NCBI GenBank assembly: GCA_963846775.1 | Contig: CAWJXB010000001.1 | Location: 302,215-366,214, forward strand | Reading direction: 5' to 3' | Length of the DNA: 64,000 nucleotides | Source of the DNA: CAVYXA01 sp963846775 | GTDB taxonomy: Bacteria; Verrucomicrobiota; Verrucomicrobiia; Chthoniobacterales; UBA10450 | In this document: in pieces, positions 53,031 to 63,761 of the stretch | How positions within the stretch are numbered: the first letter of the stretch is position 1 | How the letters are laid out: each line of letters starts with the position of its first letter | Program-made: the position numbers and the translations under genes | The notes under the pieces: generated by a model | What the model saw: only the letters and a program-made list of their open reading frames with translations | Told to the model about the DNA's origin: nothing | Databases searched by the model: none

Positions 53031-54992
53031 CTATCGCGCCACACGCTCCCGTGCATCCGCCTGCAACCAATCCCAAAGTCGCGTGAGCCAGTCGTGCGTC
53101 TCGGTCTTGATCCGATCCAATTCCGTCCAATTGAATGGTCGATCCTGCGGGCGGTGTTCGGCCAAAAGGTAATACTTTATTTTTGGTTCAGTGCCGGAAG
53201 CGCGGACCGCGATTCGAGTGTGGTCCTCCAAGGCGAAGATCGACATGTTTTCCTTGGGAATTTCATCCCCTTCGATGTCACGGATTGTCTCAGTTCCGAA
53301 ATTAGTGGCGCGGATGACTTTGCCTCCCGCGATTTCGGCGAACGGTTCGTGCGCGTAAGACTGAACCAGCCGTTCGATTTTCTCGGCGCCTTCCGCACCT
53401 TCGAAGACGAGTGAGCCGTTCCTTTCCTCGAAGTAGCCGAATTCGGCGTAGATCTGATCCAGCAAACGATCAACCGTTAGATTCTGCGATTTCGCGTAGG
53501 CTGCGACTTCACAAAACATGATCGCCGCGCCGTTGCCGTCCTTGTCGCGCACAAAATCGGCGCCGCTGAAGCCGTAGCTCTCTTCTCCGCCGAAAATGTA
53601 GTAGGCCGAGTGCTCAAGCCGGGCGGCGCGCGTTTCCTCTTCGGAGAGTTGTCGGTATTTGTTACTGAGACCGGCGGGCAACGCTCGCTCATACTTTGCC
53701 AGCTTTGCGCCGATGTATTTGAAGCCGGTGAGCGTCTCGACGCAGCGCACTCCGTAGTGGTCGGCAATACTTTTGAGCAAATCGGTGGTGACGAAAGTTT
53801 TGATAACGACCGCTCGTGAGGCGTTTGCTGTTGTGAGCACGCCTTGGTCGAACAGTGTCTTGACTCGATACCACGCGATCAGTGAGGCGGTCTGATTGCC
53901 GGTAAGCAGTTTCATATCGCCATTGCTTGTCCGAACCGCCACGCCGAGGCGGTCGCAATCGGGATCGGTCGCGAGGACGAGATCGGCGTTCGTTTTGCGG
54001 GCGAGATCGATTCCCATGCTCAATGCTTCCGCGTTTTCTGGATTTGGTGATTTCACCGTGGGAAAACTTCCGTCGAACTGATCTTGTGCGGCGACGACAT
54101 GGCAAGGGAAACCGAGGCGATGCAGCATCGGCTTAAGAATCACGCCACCGGTCCCATGCAGTGGTGTGAACACAATGCCCAATGATTTGGCAGATTGCAC
54201 AAGGTGCGGATCGAGCACCAATGTCTCGAGCCGTTGCATGTAGGCTTGATCTACTTCGGGACCAATCGTTGTTATGTCTCCCGGGCGATCTTGCGCGCCA
54301 GTGGGTTCGCTCCCGGTTGCGTTTACCTTTGCGATGATACCGCTGGCGTGCGGCTCGATGACTTGCCCGCCATCATTAAAGTAAACTTTGTAACCGTTAT
54401 CGTGCGGCGGATTATGGCTCGCGGTGATCACGATTCCGGCGTCCGCCTCAAAATAGCGGACGGCAAATGAAAGCTCCGGCGTCGAGCGCGGGCTGTCGAA
54501 AACAAGCGCGTCGCACCCGTTTTCGACTGCGACTTTCGCGGTCAGATCGCCGAATGTCTTCGAGAAAAATCGCGTGTCGTATGCGATGACGATTTTCGGG
54601 TTGCCGGATAATTCTTGTCGATCGCGCCATTCGCGAAGATAAGCAGTGAGGCCGCGTGTGGCGCGGGCAACGTTATAGAAATTCATCGCGTTGGTCCCGA
54701 CGCAGGGAAATTCGGGAGGACCGTTTTTTCCCGCGCTGCCGCGTTCCGCGGTGGTGACGATTTTCCCTATGGTCCGGCCACGCAGGCCACCGGTGCCGAA
54801 CGAGAGGGTCTTGAAAAAGCGATCGTTCAACTCGTTCCAAGCTCTGCGTTGGACGATCTCATTCACACTTTCGAAGACGACGACATCTCGTGACTCATTG
54901 GCTTGCAACAAACCGCGAATGTTGTTGGCCGCAGATTTCATCAGCCGCGCATCGGCGACCGCGCGTTCAATTAAATCGAAAATATCTGCCAT
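53031..54992 (-). CDS. Phosphoglucomutase/phosphomannomutase family protein
   Basis: A 653-residue alpha-D-phosphohexomutase. TGGLRGRTIGKIVTTAERGS is the N-terminal phosphate site, and GIVITASHNPPHDNGYK carries the phospho-Ser at about 192. ATDPDCDRLGVAV is the Mg2+ loop, GGEESYGFSGADF the sugar loop, and AVRASGTEPKIKYYL the phosphate-binding end. It interconverts hexose 1- and 6-phosphates. The frame continues to a TTG at 55061; ATG 54992 (or 55004) is preferred. Length fits the PgcA-like group, though the internal insertions are long. Confidence 0.93.
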   Translation of the reverse strand: MADIFDLIERAVADARLMKSAANNIRGLLQANESRDVVVFESVNEIVQRRAWNELNDRFFKTLSFGTGGLRGRTIGKIVTTAERGSAGKNGPPEFPCVGTNAMNFYNVARATRGLTAYLREWRDRQELSGNPKIVIAYDTRFFSKTFGDLTAKVAVENGCDALVFDSPRSTPELSFAVRYFEADAGIVITASHNPPHDNGYKVYFNDGGQVIEPHASGIIAKVNATGSEPTGAQDRPGDITTIGPEVDQAYMQRLETLVLDPHLVQSAKSLGIVFTPLHGTGGVILKPMLHRLGFPCHVVAAQDQFDGSFPTVKSPNPENAEALSMGIDLARKTNADLVLATDPDCDRLGVAVRTSNGDMKLLTGNQTASLIAWYRVKTLFDQGVLTTANASRAVVIKTFVTTDLLKSIADHYGVRCVETLTGFKYIGAKLAKYERALPAGLSNKYRQLSEEETRAARLEHSAYYIFGGEESYGFSGADFVRDKDGNGAAIMFCEVAAYAKSQNLTVDRLLDQIYAEFGYFEERNGSLVFEGAEGAEKIERLVQSYAHEPFAEIAGGKVIRATNFGTETIRDIEGDEIPKENMSIFALEDHTRIAVRASGTEPKIKYYLLAEHRPQDRPFNWTELDRIKTETHDWLTRLWDWLQADARERVAR

Positions 54993-55107
54993 CGTTCCGG
55001 CCATGATAGCCACTGTTGCGTCAGCGGTGATGTTTGCAAGCAGCTCGGGGGAAGCCGTCAAGTTCCCCTACAGACGGTGCGGGCCGTGATCGCTCGTTAG
55101 TCTGGTG

Positions 55108-56904
55108 TTACGGCACTGAATTTCCAGCGCTGGATTTTACCAGGCTGACATCGGCGGCGTTGATCGTGCCATTGGCATTCACGTCGTTGCGGAAATTAGT
55201 TTGATCGACGGGTGCACCTTGTTGTGCTTTCGCCTGCGCGACATCGGCGGCATTCACCACTCGATTGCCATTCGTGTCGCCCGCGAGAATAACGGCGCTT
55301 ACCGCAGTATCGGGCAAGGTTTGGCCGAAAGTGTCAACCACCTCGCTAACCGTGACGACGATCTGCTGTTGATCGGCCACTCCGGTCAAGTTGACCGTCA
55401 TCGTGTTGCCGGAGAAGATCGGGCTGCCGGAAACGGTGCCGGTGCCACTCGTCACGCTGGCGTTCCCGCTAACAACATCGTTGGTGAAGGTGAAGACAAA
55501 GGTGTGATTTCCATCCGTTCTGCGGCATTCCACTCCAACACTGGCGGTGAGCGGCAGATCGACATCGAATGTGCCCGCGACGCCGTGGGTCTTGCGCGAG
55601 ACGACGCTGGTGATTTGCAATGGATCGCAGGGATCGGCCATCGGCGCCTGGACTTGCACTGTAATCGGCTCGCCCGTCTTGAAGAAGCCGACGATCGCAG
55701 TTTGCGGTCGCGGCGGTTTATTCGAATCGAAGCGGAAGTTGTACAGCGTGCCCCAGCGGATGGCATTGGCGTTCTGATTTTGAGCAAAGGTCTCGCTGTT
55801 CCAGGTCAAGGCGTCCGGTGTTTGAGTTGAAACCCATGGAGTGCTGCTATAGCCGGCGTCGTTGTACGTCCCGTCGTGTGCAAATCCGGGATGCTGTGGC
55901 GGAGCGTGAAAGCCAAGATTGCTCACCGTGATACCGCACCCCAGAGGCACGCTGAAGGATTGAACGGCGCGATCGAGATTCTCGTTATAAAGGGCGTATT
56001 CATAATGCCAGACGCCCTCGAATGGATTGGTAACCTTGCAAGCAACAAATGCGCGACCATCGGTTCCCGGAGCAGGCTCGATCGGGTTGATCGTCGCTCC
56101 GGGCCAGGCCATGACGGCAGGCGCCATGCCGACAGTGGATCCGACTGCCGTGAAAACGAAACTTGTTGTTCCGGTGACATTGAAACGACGATAGGAAACA
56201 TTGTTAGACATATTGCATTGGCCCGGGTGACCCTGGCACCACGAGTACTCGTCCGGCGTGAGAGATTGCGCTTCGGCGTAGTAGGTCGCCCCGGCATTTT
56301 GCGTTGTGCTGAGATCGCTCGCTTCCACTAGAAGCCGATGCGATGTGCCTGTGTGAGTATGGCCGGTGTGATCGCTCGGATTGGGATTGGAGCCTGGAAA
56401 AACGCCGGTAAATGGATTCACCCAAGCGCGGGAGCCCATGCCGTTTTGATAGCCATTCGAAGCGGCGCTCTCGGCATCAGAGCATCCTGGACCCAAACGA
56501 CAACTGCCAGAAGGCGTACAGCCAAGGCCGCAACTGTTCTGCTCCAAAGCGCAAAACAGGTGCCTCGGCCAGGATTGACCAATTTGTTCAAAGCGCTCGT
56601 TGTTGGTGGCGCCGCCGCTCATTCGGTACAGGTTTTGGGCGATGACGGGATGGTCGGCGTTCGGCAACGCAGAAAAGCCCAATGCCGTGTCCCCGCTATT
56701 GCATAGGGTGATGCCCATCCCAAGGCCGACTTGGGTCCCGCTGCTTCCGAGTTGCATCAAAGCGGGGATATCTCCGACGAGGATGTCGGGTCCAAGCGCA
56801 GTATTTTCCGACAGACCTCGCGGCAGCGGAGCCGAATTAACAGCGATGTGGGCGCCAAAAAACCAAACCAACGCAATCGCCAAACAAGAAAACTTCTTTG
56901 TTAT
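55108..56904 (-). CDS. Secreted dockerin-bearing protein, paralogue 1, probable ATA start
   Basis: About 598 residues. The signal peptide is complete only if ATA (56902-56904) starts it: ?TKKFSCLAIALVWFFGAHI..., with GGGAG at ideal distance before it; the next usable codon is TTG 56883. The central domain shares the family core: NLYRMSGG, ERFEQIGQSW, GPGCSDAESAASNG, GSRAWVNPFTGVF, NHTGHTHTGTSHR-like, CQGHPGQCNMSN. The C-terminus has two EF-hand dockerin repeats, GDTNGNRVVNAADVAQAK and NDVNANGTINAADVSLVK. Unlike its two neighbours it lacks the N-terminal domain seen in paralogues 2 and 3. No cohesin seen in this window. Confidence 0.8.
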   Translation of the reverse strand: MTKKFSCLAIALVWFFGAHIAVNSAPLPRGLSENTALGPDILVGDIPALMQLGSSGTQVGLGMGITLCNSGDTALGFSALPNADHPVIAQNLYRMSGGATNNERFEQIGQSWPRHLFCALEQNSCGLGCTPSGSCRLGPGCSDAESAASNGYQNGMGSRAWVNPFTGVFPGSNPNPSDHTGHTHTGTSHRLLVEASDLSTTQNAGATYYAEAQSLTPDEYSWCQGHPGQCNMSNNVSYRRFNVTGTTSFVFTAVGSTVGMAPAVMAWPGATINPIEPAPGTDGRAFVACKVTNPFEGVWHYEYALYNENLDRAVQSFSVPLGCGITVSNLGFHAPPQHPGFAHDGTYNDAGYSSTPWVSTQTPDALTWNSETFAQNQNANAIRWGTLYNFRFDSNKPPRPQTAIVGFFKTGEPITVQVQAPMADPCDPLQITSVVSRKTHGVAGTFDVDLPLTASVGVECRRTDGNHTFVFTFTNDVVSGNASVTSGTGTVSGSPIFSGNTMTVNLTGVADQQQIVVTVSEVVDTFGQTLPDTAVSAVILAGDTNGNRVVNAADVAQAKAQQGAPVDQTNFRNDVNANGTINAADVSLVKSSAGNSVP

Positions 56905-56919
56905 TCGGGCTCCCTTCGG

Positions 56920-59269
56920 TTAGGGCACGGAGTTGCCGGCGCTGGATTTTATCAGGCTCACGTCAGCAGCGTTAATGGTGCCGTTGGCATTCACGTCGTC
57001 GCGGAAATTGGTTTGATCGACGGGTGCACCTTGTTGTGCTTTCGCCTGCGCGACGTCAGCCGCGTTGACGGTGCGGTTGCTGTTCGTGTCACCAGCCAGA
57101 ATCACGGCACTTACCGGCGTATCGGGCAGGGTTTGGCCGAAAGTATCCATTACGTTGGATGCAGTCACAGTGATTTGCTGGACATCGCTCACTCCCGTCA
57201 GGTTTACTACCATGGTGTTGCCGGAGAAAGTCGGGCTGCCCACGACGGTGCCGGTTCCGCTCGTTACGGCAGCGTCTCCGCTAACAACTTGGTTTGTGAA
57301 GGTAAAGACAAAAGTGTGATTTCCGCCGGAACTGCGGCATTCCACTCCGACATTGCCGCTCAGTGGAAGATCGACGTCGAAATCGCCCGCTGCGCCATGC
57401 GTCTTGCGGGAGACGACGCTCGTGATTTGCAATGGGTTGCACGGATCGGCCATCGGCGCCTGGATCTGCACCGTTATCGGGGCGCCCGTTTTAAAGAAGC
57501 CGACGGTCGCATTTCCGCTCGCTGGCGGTTTGTTCGAATCGAACCGGAAATTGTACAAAGTGCCGAACCGGATCGCGTTTGCGTTCGGGTCTTGGGCAAA
57601 GGTGTTGCAATTCCATGAGATTGCGTCGGCCGTTTGATTTGCCGCCCATGGATCATTGCTAAAGCCGGCATTGTTTAAAGTGCCGTCGTTAGGGAAACCG
57701 GGATGATTCGGCGGCGCGTGGAAACCAACGTTGCTGATCGTGACGCCGCAACCTAACGGAACACTGAACGATTGGATCGATCGGTCGAGGTTTTGGTTGT
57801 GAATGGCGTACTCGTAATGCCAGACACCTGCAGAGGGATTGGTGACCTTGTAAACGACAAACGCGCGACCATCGACGCCGGGCTCGGGCTCCACTATCGC
57901 GTTCATCGAGCCGGTCCAGGCCTCGGTCGCCGGTTTCATTCGTGTTGTTGTACCCACCGCAGTAAAGGTGAAATTGGTGGTGCCAGTAACATTGAACCGA
58001 CGATAGGAGGCATTGTTATACATGTTGCATTGTCCGGGGTGCGCCTGACACCAAGCGTATTCCTGGGGCGTGTCGTACTGAGCTTCGGCCCAGTAAGTGG
58101 CGCCTGTATTTAAGTTCGTGTTGAGATCACTCATGGCGACTAGAACGCGATGTGACGTTCCGGTATGAGTGTGTCCGGTGTGATTTGCCGGGTTCGAGGG
58201 AAATGCGCCCGTGAACGGATTGACCCAAGCCCTCGAGCCGAGCAGACTGTAACTGCGCATTTTCGCTCGCGCTGTACGGATCCGAGCAACCGACGCCAAG
58301 CTCAGTGCCATCGGGCCAGGGTGTGCAGCCGAAATTGCAAGCATTAAGTTGGTCCGCGGCGAACGTGTGCTTCACCCAGGATTCGCCGATTTGTTCAAAA
58401 CGGTCGGTGTTATCAGTGCCACCGCTCATCCGGTAAAGATTTTGCGAAACAACCGAATGGTCGGTGTTGGGAATAGTAAAGAAATGCACTGGCTGGTCGC
58501 CATTGTTGCATGAAGTCGTGCCGATGCCCAAGCCGACTTGCGTCCCGCTACTGCCCGATTGCACCATCGCGGTCAGATCGCCCACGATAATGTCCGGTCC
58601 GGGCACGAATGCCGGAGCGCCTGAAATACGCGCGTTGCCGGGCGGCAGGATCGACGATTTTATTTTGCCGTTCACAAGATTCGTCACGGCGATCGGAGTC
58701 ACAGCCGTGTCGATCGAAATCGTGCCGGCCTGCGTGCCCGCCTCACCCGCACGACCGAGGTTGTTAGCCAGCGCTTCGGAAATCAAAAGCCGCCCGTCTT
58801 TGATGTGGAACAGATGGGTGGACGCATTGTAATCGTAATCTTGTCCTTCAATGTCGAAAAATGCGAAGCCGGTTTGGCTGTCGCGCAGCACGAGATCGAA
58901 TCGTCCGCCTGGCTGGGCTCTTTCGATGACGAGCTGGTTGGCCGAGGCGCGGAGTAGCTGGGGAAGGCTCGCGGCATTTTGCGGAATCAGCGCCATCGTT
59001 CCCGTCTCCGGCCCGCGCAAATGTTGATTCAGGACGCGAATGGTGAAAAACGAGTCGGCGCCGATCTCGAATCGGAGATTGGCTGTGGTCGGTTCGTCCG
59101 ATTTGAGCGGCCTCAACCGGCTGAGGTCAAGATCGACAGCGACTTTTCCGCTGGTCACGAGCATTCTTTCGAGGATGCCCGTTTGTTGGTTGGAGCCGTT
59201 CTGGGTGGCGTGCGCGCACCAGAGCACAACAACCGACAAGATGAAACTAACGGCGGTGGATTTAAACAT
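56920..59269 (-). pseudogene. Secreted dockerin-bearing protein, paralogue 2, frame broken by one base
   Basis: The N-terminal frame has a signal peptide (MFKSTAVSFILSVVVLWCA), the N-terminal domain (GKVAVDLDLSRLRPL, IKDGRLLISEALANN) and then the central family core up to SASENAQLQ. Near 58240-58250 one extra base shifts it; removing it gives LLGSRAWVNPF, with the spacing to CSD exactly as in the paralogues. The rest is intact to the two dockerin repeats ending SAGNSVP. About 782 residues would result. It follows gene 3 after 66 bp. Confidence 0.85.
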
Positions 59270-59335
59270 GGTGGTCGTGAATCATATTGGTTAGACTAAC
59301 GAAACTATAGCATCCGCCACCGTGGCCGGCGTCCA

Positions 59336-61658
59336 TTACGGCACCGAATTGCCAGCGTTGGCTTTGACGATGGCCGTATCGGCGGCGTTGATCGTGCCGT
59401 TGGCATTCACGTCGGTGCGGAAATTCGTCTGATCGACTGGCAAACCCTGCTGCGCTTTCGTTTGCGCCACATCAGACGCGTTTACCGAGCGATTTCCATT
59501 CGTGTCGCCCGCCAGAATGACGGCGTTGACCGCGGTATCAGGCAAGGTTTGGCCAAAAGTATCCATTACGTTGGATACGGTCACCGTGATTTGCTGGACG
59601 TCGCTGACACCGGTCAAGTTCACCGTCATCGTGTTGCCGGAGAAGCTCGGGCTGCCGGAAACGTTGCCGGTTCCGCTCGTTACCGCCGCGTTTCCGCTAA
59701 CGACATCATTGGTGAAGGTGAAGACAAAGGTGTGATTTCCACTCGTAGCGCGGCATTCCACGCCCGCGCCGCCGCTGAGTGGAAGATCGACATCAAAATC
59801 ACCCGCCGCGCCGTGCGTCTTGCGCGAGACCACGGTGGTCAATTGTAGCGGATTGCACGGATCGGGCATGGGCGCCAGAACGCCCACCGTGATCGGTGCA
59901 CCAGTCTTGAAAAACCCGATCGTGGCGCTGACCGGCGTCGCAGTCGGCGGTTTATTGGAATCAAAGCGGAAGTTGTAAAGCGTCCCGAAGCGAATGGCAT
60001 TGGCGTTTGGGTTCTGGACAATGAGTTCACAACTCCAAGTGACGGAATCCGACGTTGCGTTCGGCAACCACGGAGCGTTGCTGTAACCCTGGTTATTGAC
60101 TGTTCCATCGTTGGCAAAGCCGGGGTGTTGCGGTGGCGCATGGAAGCCGAAATTGTTGGCAGTGATTCCACAGCCCAGTGGCACTCTGAAGGATTGGATC
60201 GCGCGATCGAGATTCTCATTATAAACCGCATACTCATAATGCCAGACGCCGGCGAGGGGATTGGTTACCTTATAGCCGACCATGCCTATGCCATCCGCGC
60301 CCGGGTCGGGCTGAATCTGGTTCACGGTCGCGCCCGTCCAAGCCATGATAGCCGGCTGCGTTCGCACGGTGGCGCCCACGTTAGCAAAACTAAAGGGCTG
60401 GTTGATCCCGGTTACGTTATAACGACGGTAGGAAGCGTTGTTGTACATGTTGCACTGGCCAGGATGCGATTGGCACCAGGCGTATTCGTGTGGAACGATG
60501 TATTGCGCCTCGGCAAAATATGTTGCTCCCGGATTTAGCGACGTATTCAGGTCGTTAACGTCAACCAGAATTCGGTGAGACGTGACATCATGAACGTGGC
60601 CGTTGTGGTTGTTCGCTATTGAACCGTTGAAGACTCCGGTGAACGGATTGACCCAGGCGCGCGAACCGATTTGGCCTTGGCTGCCGTTCAAACCGGCACC
60701 GTATGCATCAGAGCAGCCGGAGCCAAGATGGGGGCCGCCTACGCCATTGCAGCCAAAGCCACACGAGTTTGACGATGCCGCTGTGAATGCATGCTTGCCC
60801 CAGGACTGGCCGATTTGCTCGAACCGGTCGGTGTTAGTGGAGCCGCCACTCATTCGGTAAACATTTTGCGGAATAAACGGATGGTCGCCGCTCGGCAAGG
60901 CAATCCAATCCGCGTCCACCGTCCCTTGGTTGCAGGCATCAGTTCCCAAAGCGAGGCCGACGCGGCCTCCGACGGAGCCCGTCTCCTCCTGGTCCAGACC
61001 GATCAGGTCGCCCACGATAACGTCCGGGCCGGGGACAGTCCCAACGGCGGGCTGATTCTAGCCGTGGCAGTGTGCCGGATTTCACATCGCCATTCACGAT
61101 TTTGTCGACCTCGATCGGCACTAACGTTGCCGTGATTGAAATCGTTCCGGCCGAAGCGCCATCTTTGGTGAGGAGCCTCCCGCCGGTGACAGTGAGCAGA
61201 TGTTTGCCGGCATCGTAATTGTATTGATGCCCCTCAATGTTATAGCGAACCGAGCCGCTCCTGCTGTCGCGAACAACGAGATCGGCTCCGTCATTCGACG
61301 CCGGTTTCTCGATCATCAACTGGTTCGCTGAATTCTTCAGCACCGCTGGCAGCTCGGCTGCATTCTGAGCGGTCAACACCATCCCGCTCGGCATTGGCCC
61401 GCGCAATTGATCGTTGAACACGAGCAGGGTGAAAAAGGAATCGGGCGCCACGTTGAAATGGGCGACGTCCAATTCCTTCCCAGTGCCGGAGCGCTGCAAG
61501 TTCATGGTGACCACGCCGTTGGCCACGATCATTTTTTCCAATGTCCCGCTCGGCGCTGCGGCACTGTCCTTTTTCGGCTGTGCTTGAGAAATCTCCGCGC
61601 CGTTCCAGAAAAGCAGGACCAACGGGAGCGAGATTAAACCAATGAACTTCTTCAACAT
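59336..61658 (-). pseudogene. Secreted dockerin-bearing protein, paralogue 3, frame broken by one base
   Basis: A signal peptide (MLKKFIGLISLPLVLLFW, mature from about residue 27; AAAGGA lies before the ATG) is followed by the N-terminal domain EKMIVANGVVTMNLQ, DGADLVVRDSRSGSVRYN, KHLLTVTGGRLLTKDG. At 61051-61062 one extra base shifts the frame; it then resumes NQPAVGTVPGPDVIVGDLIG. Central core and two dockerin repeats are complete. About 773 residues would result. It is the first gene of the three, on the minus strand, divergent from the NapH-like gene. Confidence 0.85.
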
Positions 61659-61795
61659 GTTAATTTCCTTTCGTTAGGTGACCCCTCAGAGAATCAAAAG
61701 CGCCGCCGCCAGCCAGGGACCCGCCGACGCGCGCAGCGACTAGTAGAAACCTTCTTGCCAATTTTTTGCAAGCATATTTTTCGAATCGAGGTAAA

Positions 61796-63676
61796 ATGGC
61801 CTCCCGCCTTTTTTCGCGGGATTCGGAAATTCTTGTGAAAGCCGGCTGCATCGATCGACGCCCTCCGAAACTGGGGACAACACGCCCGGTGCTGCCCAAT
61901 CAAATGCGCAAATCGAAAACGGGCCGATGGCGAGCTGCCGCGCTCATTGCCCTGAACCTGTTCATGATCGCCCATTTCGTCCAGTGGCGACTGATGGGGA
62001 AAACGATTTCGCCCATCGAACCATCCGAAACAATGCAGACGCTCGAGCATGGCGCAATCAATGCCGGGTTCATCTTTTTTTCCCTGGCAATTTTGGCGAC
62101 ATTGATTTTCGGTCGCTTCGTCTGCGGTTGGGGTTGTCACATTCTCGCGCTGCAGGATTTCTGCGGCTGGCTCCTCAAGAAAATGGGACTGACTCCAAAA
62201 CCGTTTCGATCAAGGTTGCTCGTCTATGTTCCGCTGATTGCCGCCTTGTACATGTTTGTCTGGCCGACAGCTTATAAATTCTTCGCCAACAAAGAACCGG
62301 GCCCGCTCATCCCCCAATTCACCAACCATCTGGTCACGACTAATTTTTGGGAGACCTTTGCGACCGTCTCCGTTGCCATTCCATTTCTATTCGTCTGCGG
62401 ATTCATGACCGTTTATTTCCTGGGGCAAAAAGGATTTTGCACTTATGCCTGTCCCTACGGCGGGTTCTTTGGTCTGGCCGACAAGATTTCGCCGGGCAAG
62501 ATTCGCGTGACGGATGCATGCAACCAATGCGGACATTGCACCGCCACTTGCACATCGAATGTGCTCGTTCACGCTGAGGTCAAGCAATTCGGGATGGTGG
62601 TCGATCCTGGCTGTATGAAGTGCATGGATTGCGTGAGCGTTTGCCCCAACGAGGCACTCTACTTTGGCTTTGGCAAGCCGACCCTGCTCGTCCCGAAATC
62701 GAACGCGATCAAAAGAAACTACTCGCTTACATGGCCGGAAGAAATCATCGGTGCGGCGGTATTTCTGGGAAGTTTTCTGGCTGTTCGCGGAGTTTACTCG
62801 CTGGTTCCTTTCCTCATGGCGCTGGGCTGCGCCTCCGTGACGACATTTCTCGCCCTAAAAACGTGGCGTTTGTTCAAAGATAAGGAGCCGGTCTTTTACA
62901 AGTTCGTCCTGAAAGCGTCCGGCAAAATTCGCGTGGCCGGCTGGGTGTTTGCCAGCTGTGCCGTGTTATGGATCGGCCTGAACGCCCATTGTGGTTTCAT
63001 CCGTTTCCATGAACTCCAGGGCGACCACGCTTTTGGAGCGCTTCACGTTGCAGACGAGCTCGCGCTGGCCCAATTGAATCCCGACCGCTGGCTCAGTCCG
63101 TCTGATCGGCAGGCGATTGTCGATGGTAAGAAACATTTTCGGGCGGTCCTCGATTTCGGTTTGTTCCGAAGCAGCGACGCGCTGGCAAAGCTGGCTTGGT
63201 TTGAATACTTAAGTGGGGCGGCCGAAAAATCGGTCGGGCTGCTGGAAAAAGCCGCCGCCGTTCAACGTGGGGAGGGCAAAGCGCTCAGCCTTTATTATCG
63301 CGGCGCGATTCTGAATCGGTTAGGCCAGTTCGAGCAAGCCAGCGTCTCGCTCGATCAGGCGCTGGCCGCGCGCGACGATCTGATCCTAGCCCGCCAGGAA
63401 AAGGGTGAATCGCTCTGGCAACTCGGACGTAAAACGGAAGCGCTCGCGACTTGGTCGGACGCTGTGCGCCGCAACCCCAACCTCGCTTTAGCGGCGAACG
63501 AGCTCGCTGGCGCCGAGCGTTCCATGGGCCGCGTCGAAGAAGCCGCCGCGCACGAACTGCAAGCCGATCAATCCACTCCCGATAATCCCTATTTCCACTG
63601 GATGCTCGCCCAACGCCTTCAGTCCCTTGGCATGACCGATCTCGCCCAAAAACATTTCCAACGTGGACAACCGTAG
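61796..63676 (+). CDS. NapH/NosR-type 4Fe-4S membrane protein with C-terminal TPR domain
   Basis: A 626-residue protein. Four or more helices carry CGWGC, typical of the NapH/NosR/CcoG group. KGFCTYACPYGGFFGLADK precedes two ferredoxin clusters, CNQCGHCTATCTS and CMKCMDCVSVCP, on the cytoplasmic side. Two further helices are followed by three to four TPR-like repeats (about 430-620: EYLSGAAEKSVGLLEKAAAV, AALSLYYRGAILNRLGQFEQ-type). Electron transfer to a membrane complex is inferred from the family; the TPR tail suggests a docking role. ATG 61796 has GAGG upstream. Confidence 0.85.
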   Translation: MASRLFSRDSEILVKAGCIDRRPPKLGTTRPVLPNQMRKSKTGRWRAAALIALNLFMIAHFVQWRLMGKTISPIEPSETMQTLEHGAINAGFIFFSLAILATLIFGRFVCGWGCHILALQDFCGWLLKKMGLTPKPFRSRLLVYVPLIAALYMFVWPTAYKFFANKEPGPLIPQFTNHLVTTNFWETFATVSVAIPFLFVCGFMTVYFLGQKGFCTYACPYGGFFGLADKISPGKIRVTDACNQCGHCTATCTSNVLVHAEVKQFGMVVDPGCMKCMDCVSVCPNEALYFGFGKPTLLVPKSNAIKRNYSLTWPEEIIGAAVFLGSFLAVRGVYSLVPFLMALGCASVTTFLALKTWRLFKDKEPVFYKFVLKASGKIRVAGWVFASCAVLWIGLNAHCGFIRFHELQGDHAFGALHVADELALAQLNPDRWLSPSDRQAIVDGKKHFRAVLDFGLFRSSDALAKLAWFEYLSGAAEKSVGLLEKAAAVQRGEGKALSLYYRGAILNRLGQFEQASVSLDQALAARDDLILARQEKGESLWQLGRKTEALATWSDAVRRNPNLALAANELAGAERSMGRVEEAAAHELQADQSTPDNPYFHWMLAQRLQSLGMTDLAQKHFQRGQP

Positions 63677-63761
63677 GGGTGACAAGTGACAGCCATTTCC
63701 GACCGGCAAAAATCTAACCACGAATGGGACACTGATGAACACCAATTAAGACGAATTCTTG

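Noticed and set aside
14985..61062. Programmed +1 frameshifting as a general explanation for the frame breaks
   Set aside because: The five sites share no slippery codon or stop; only prfB shows a known recoding signal.
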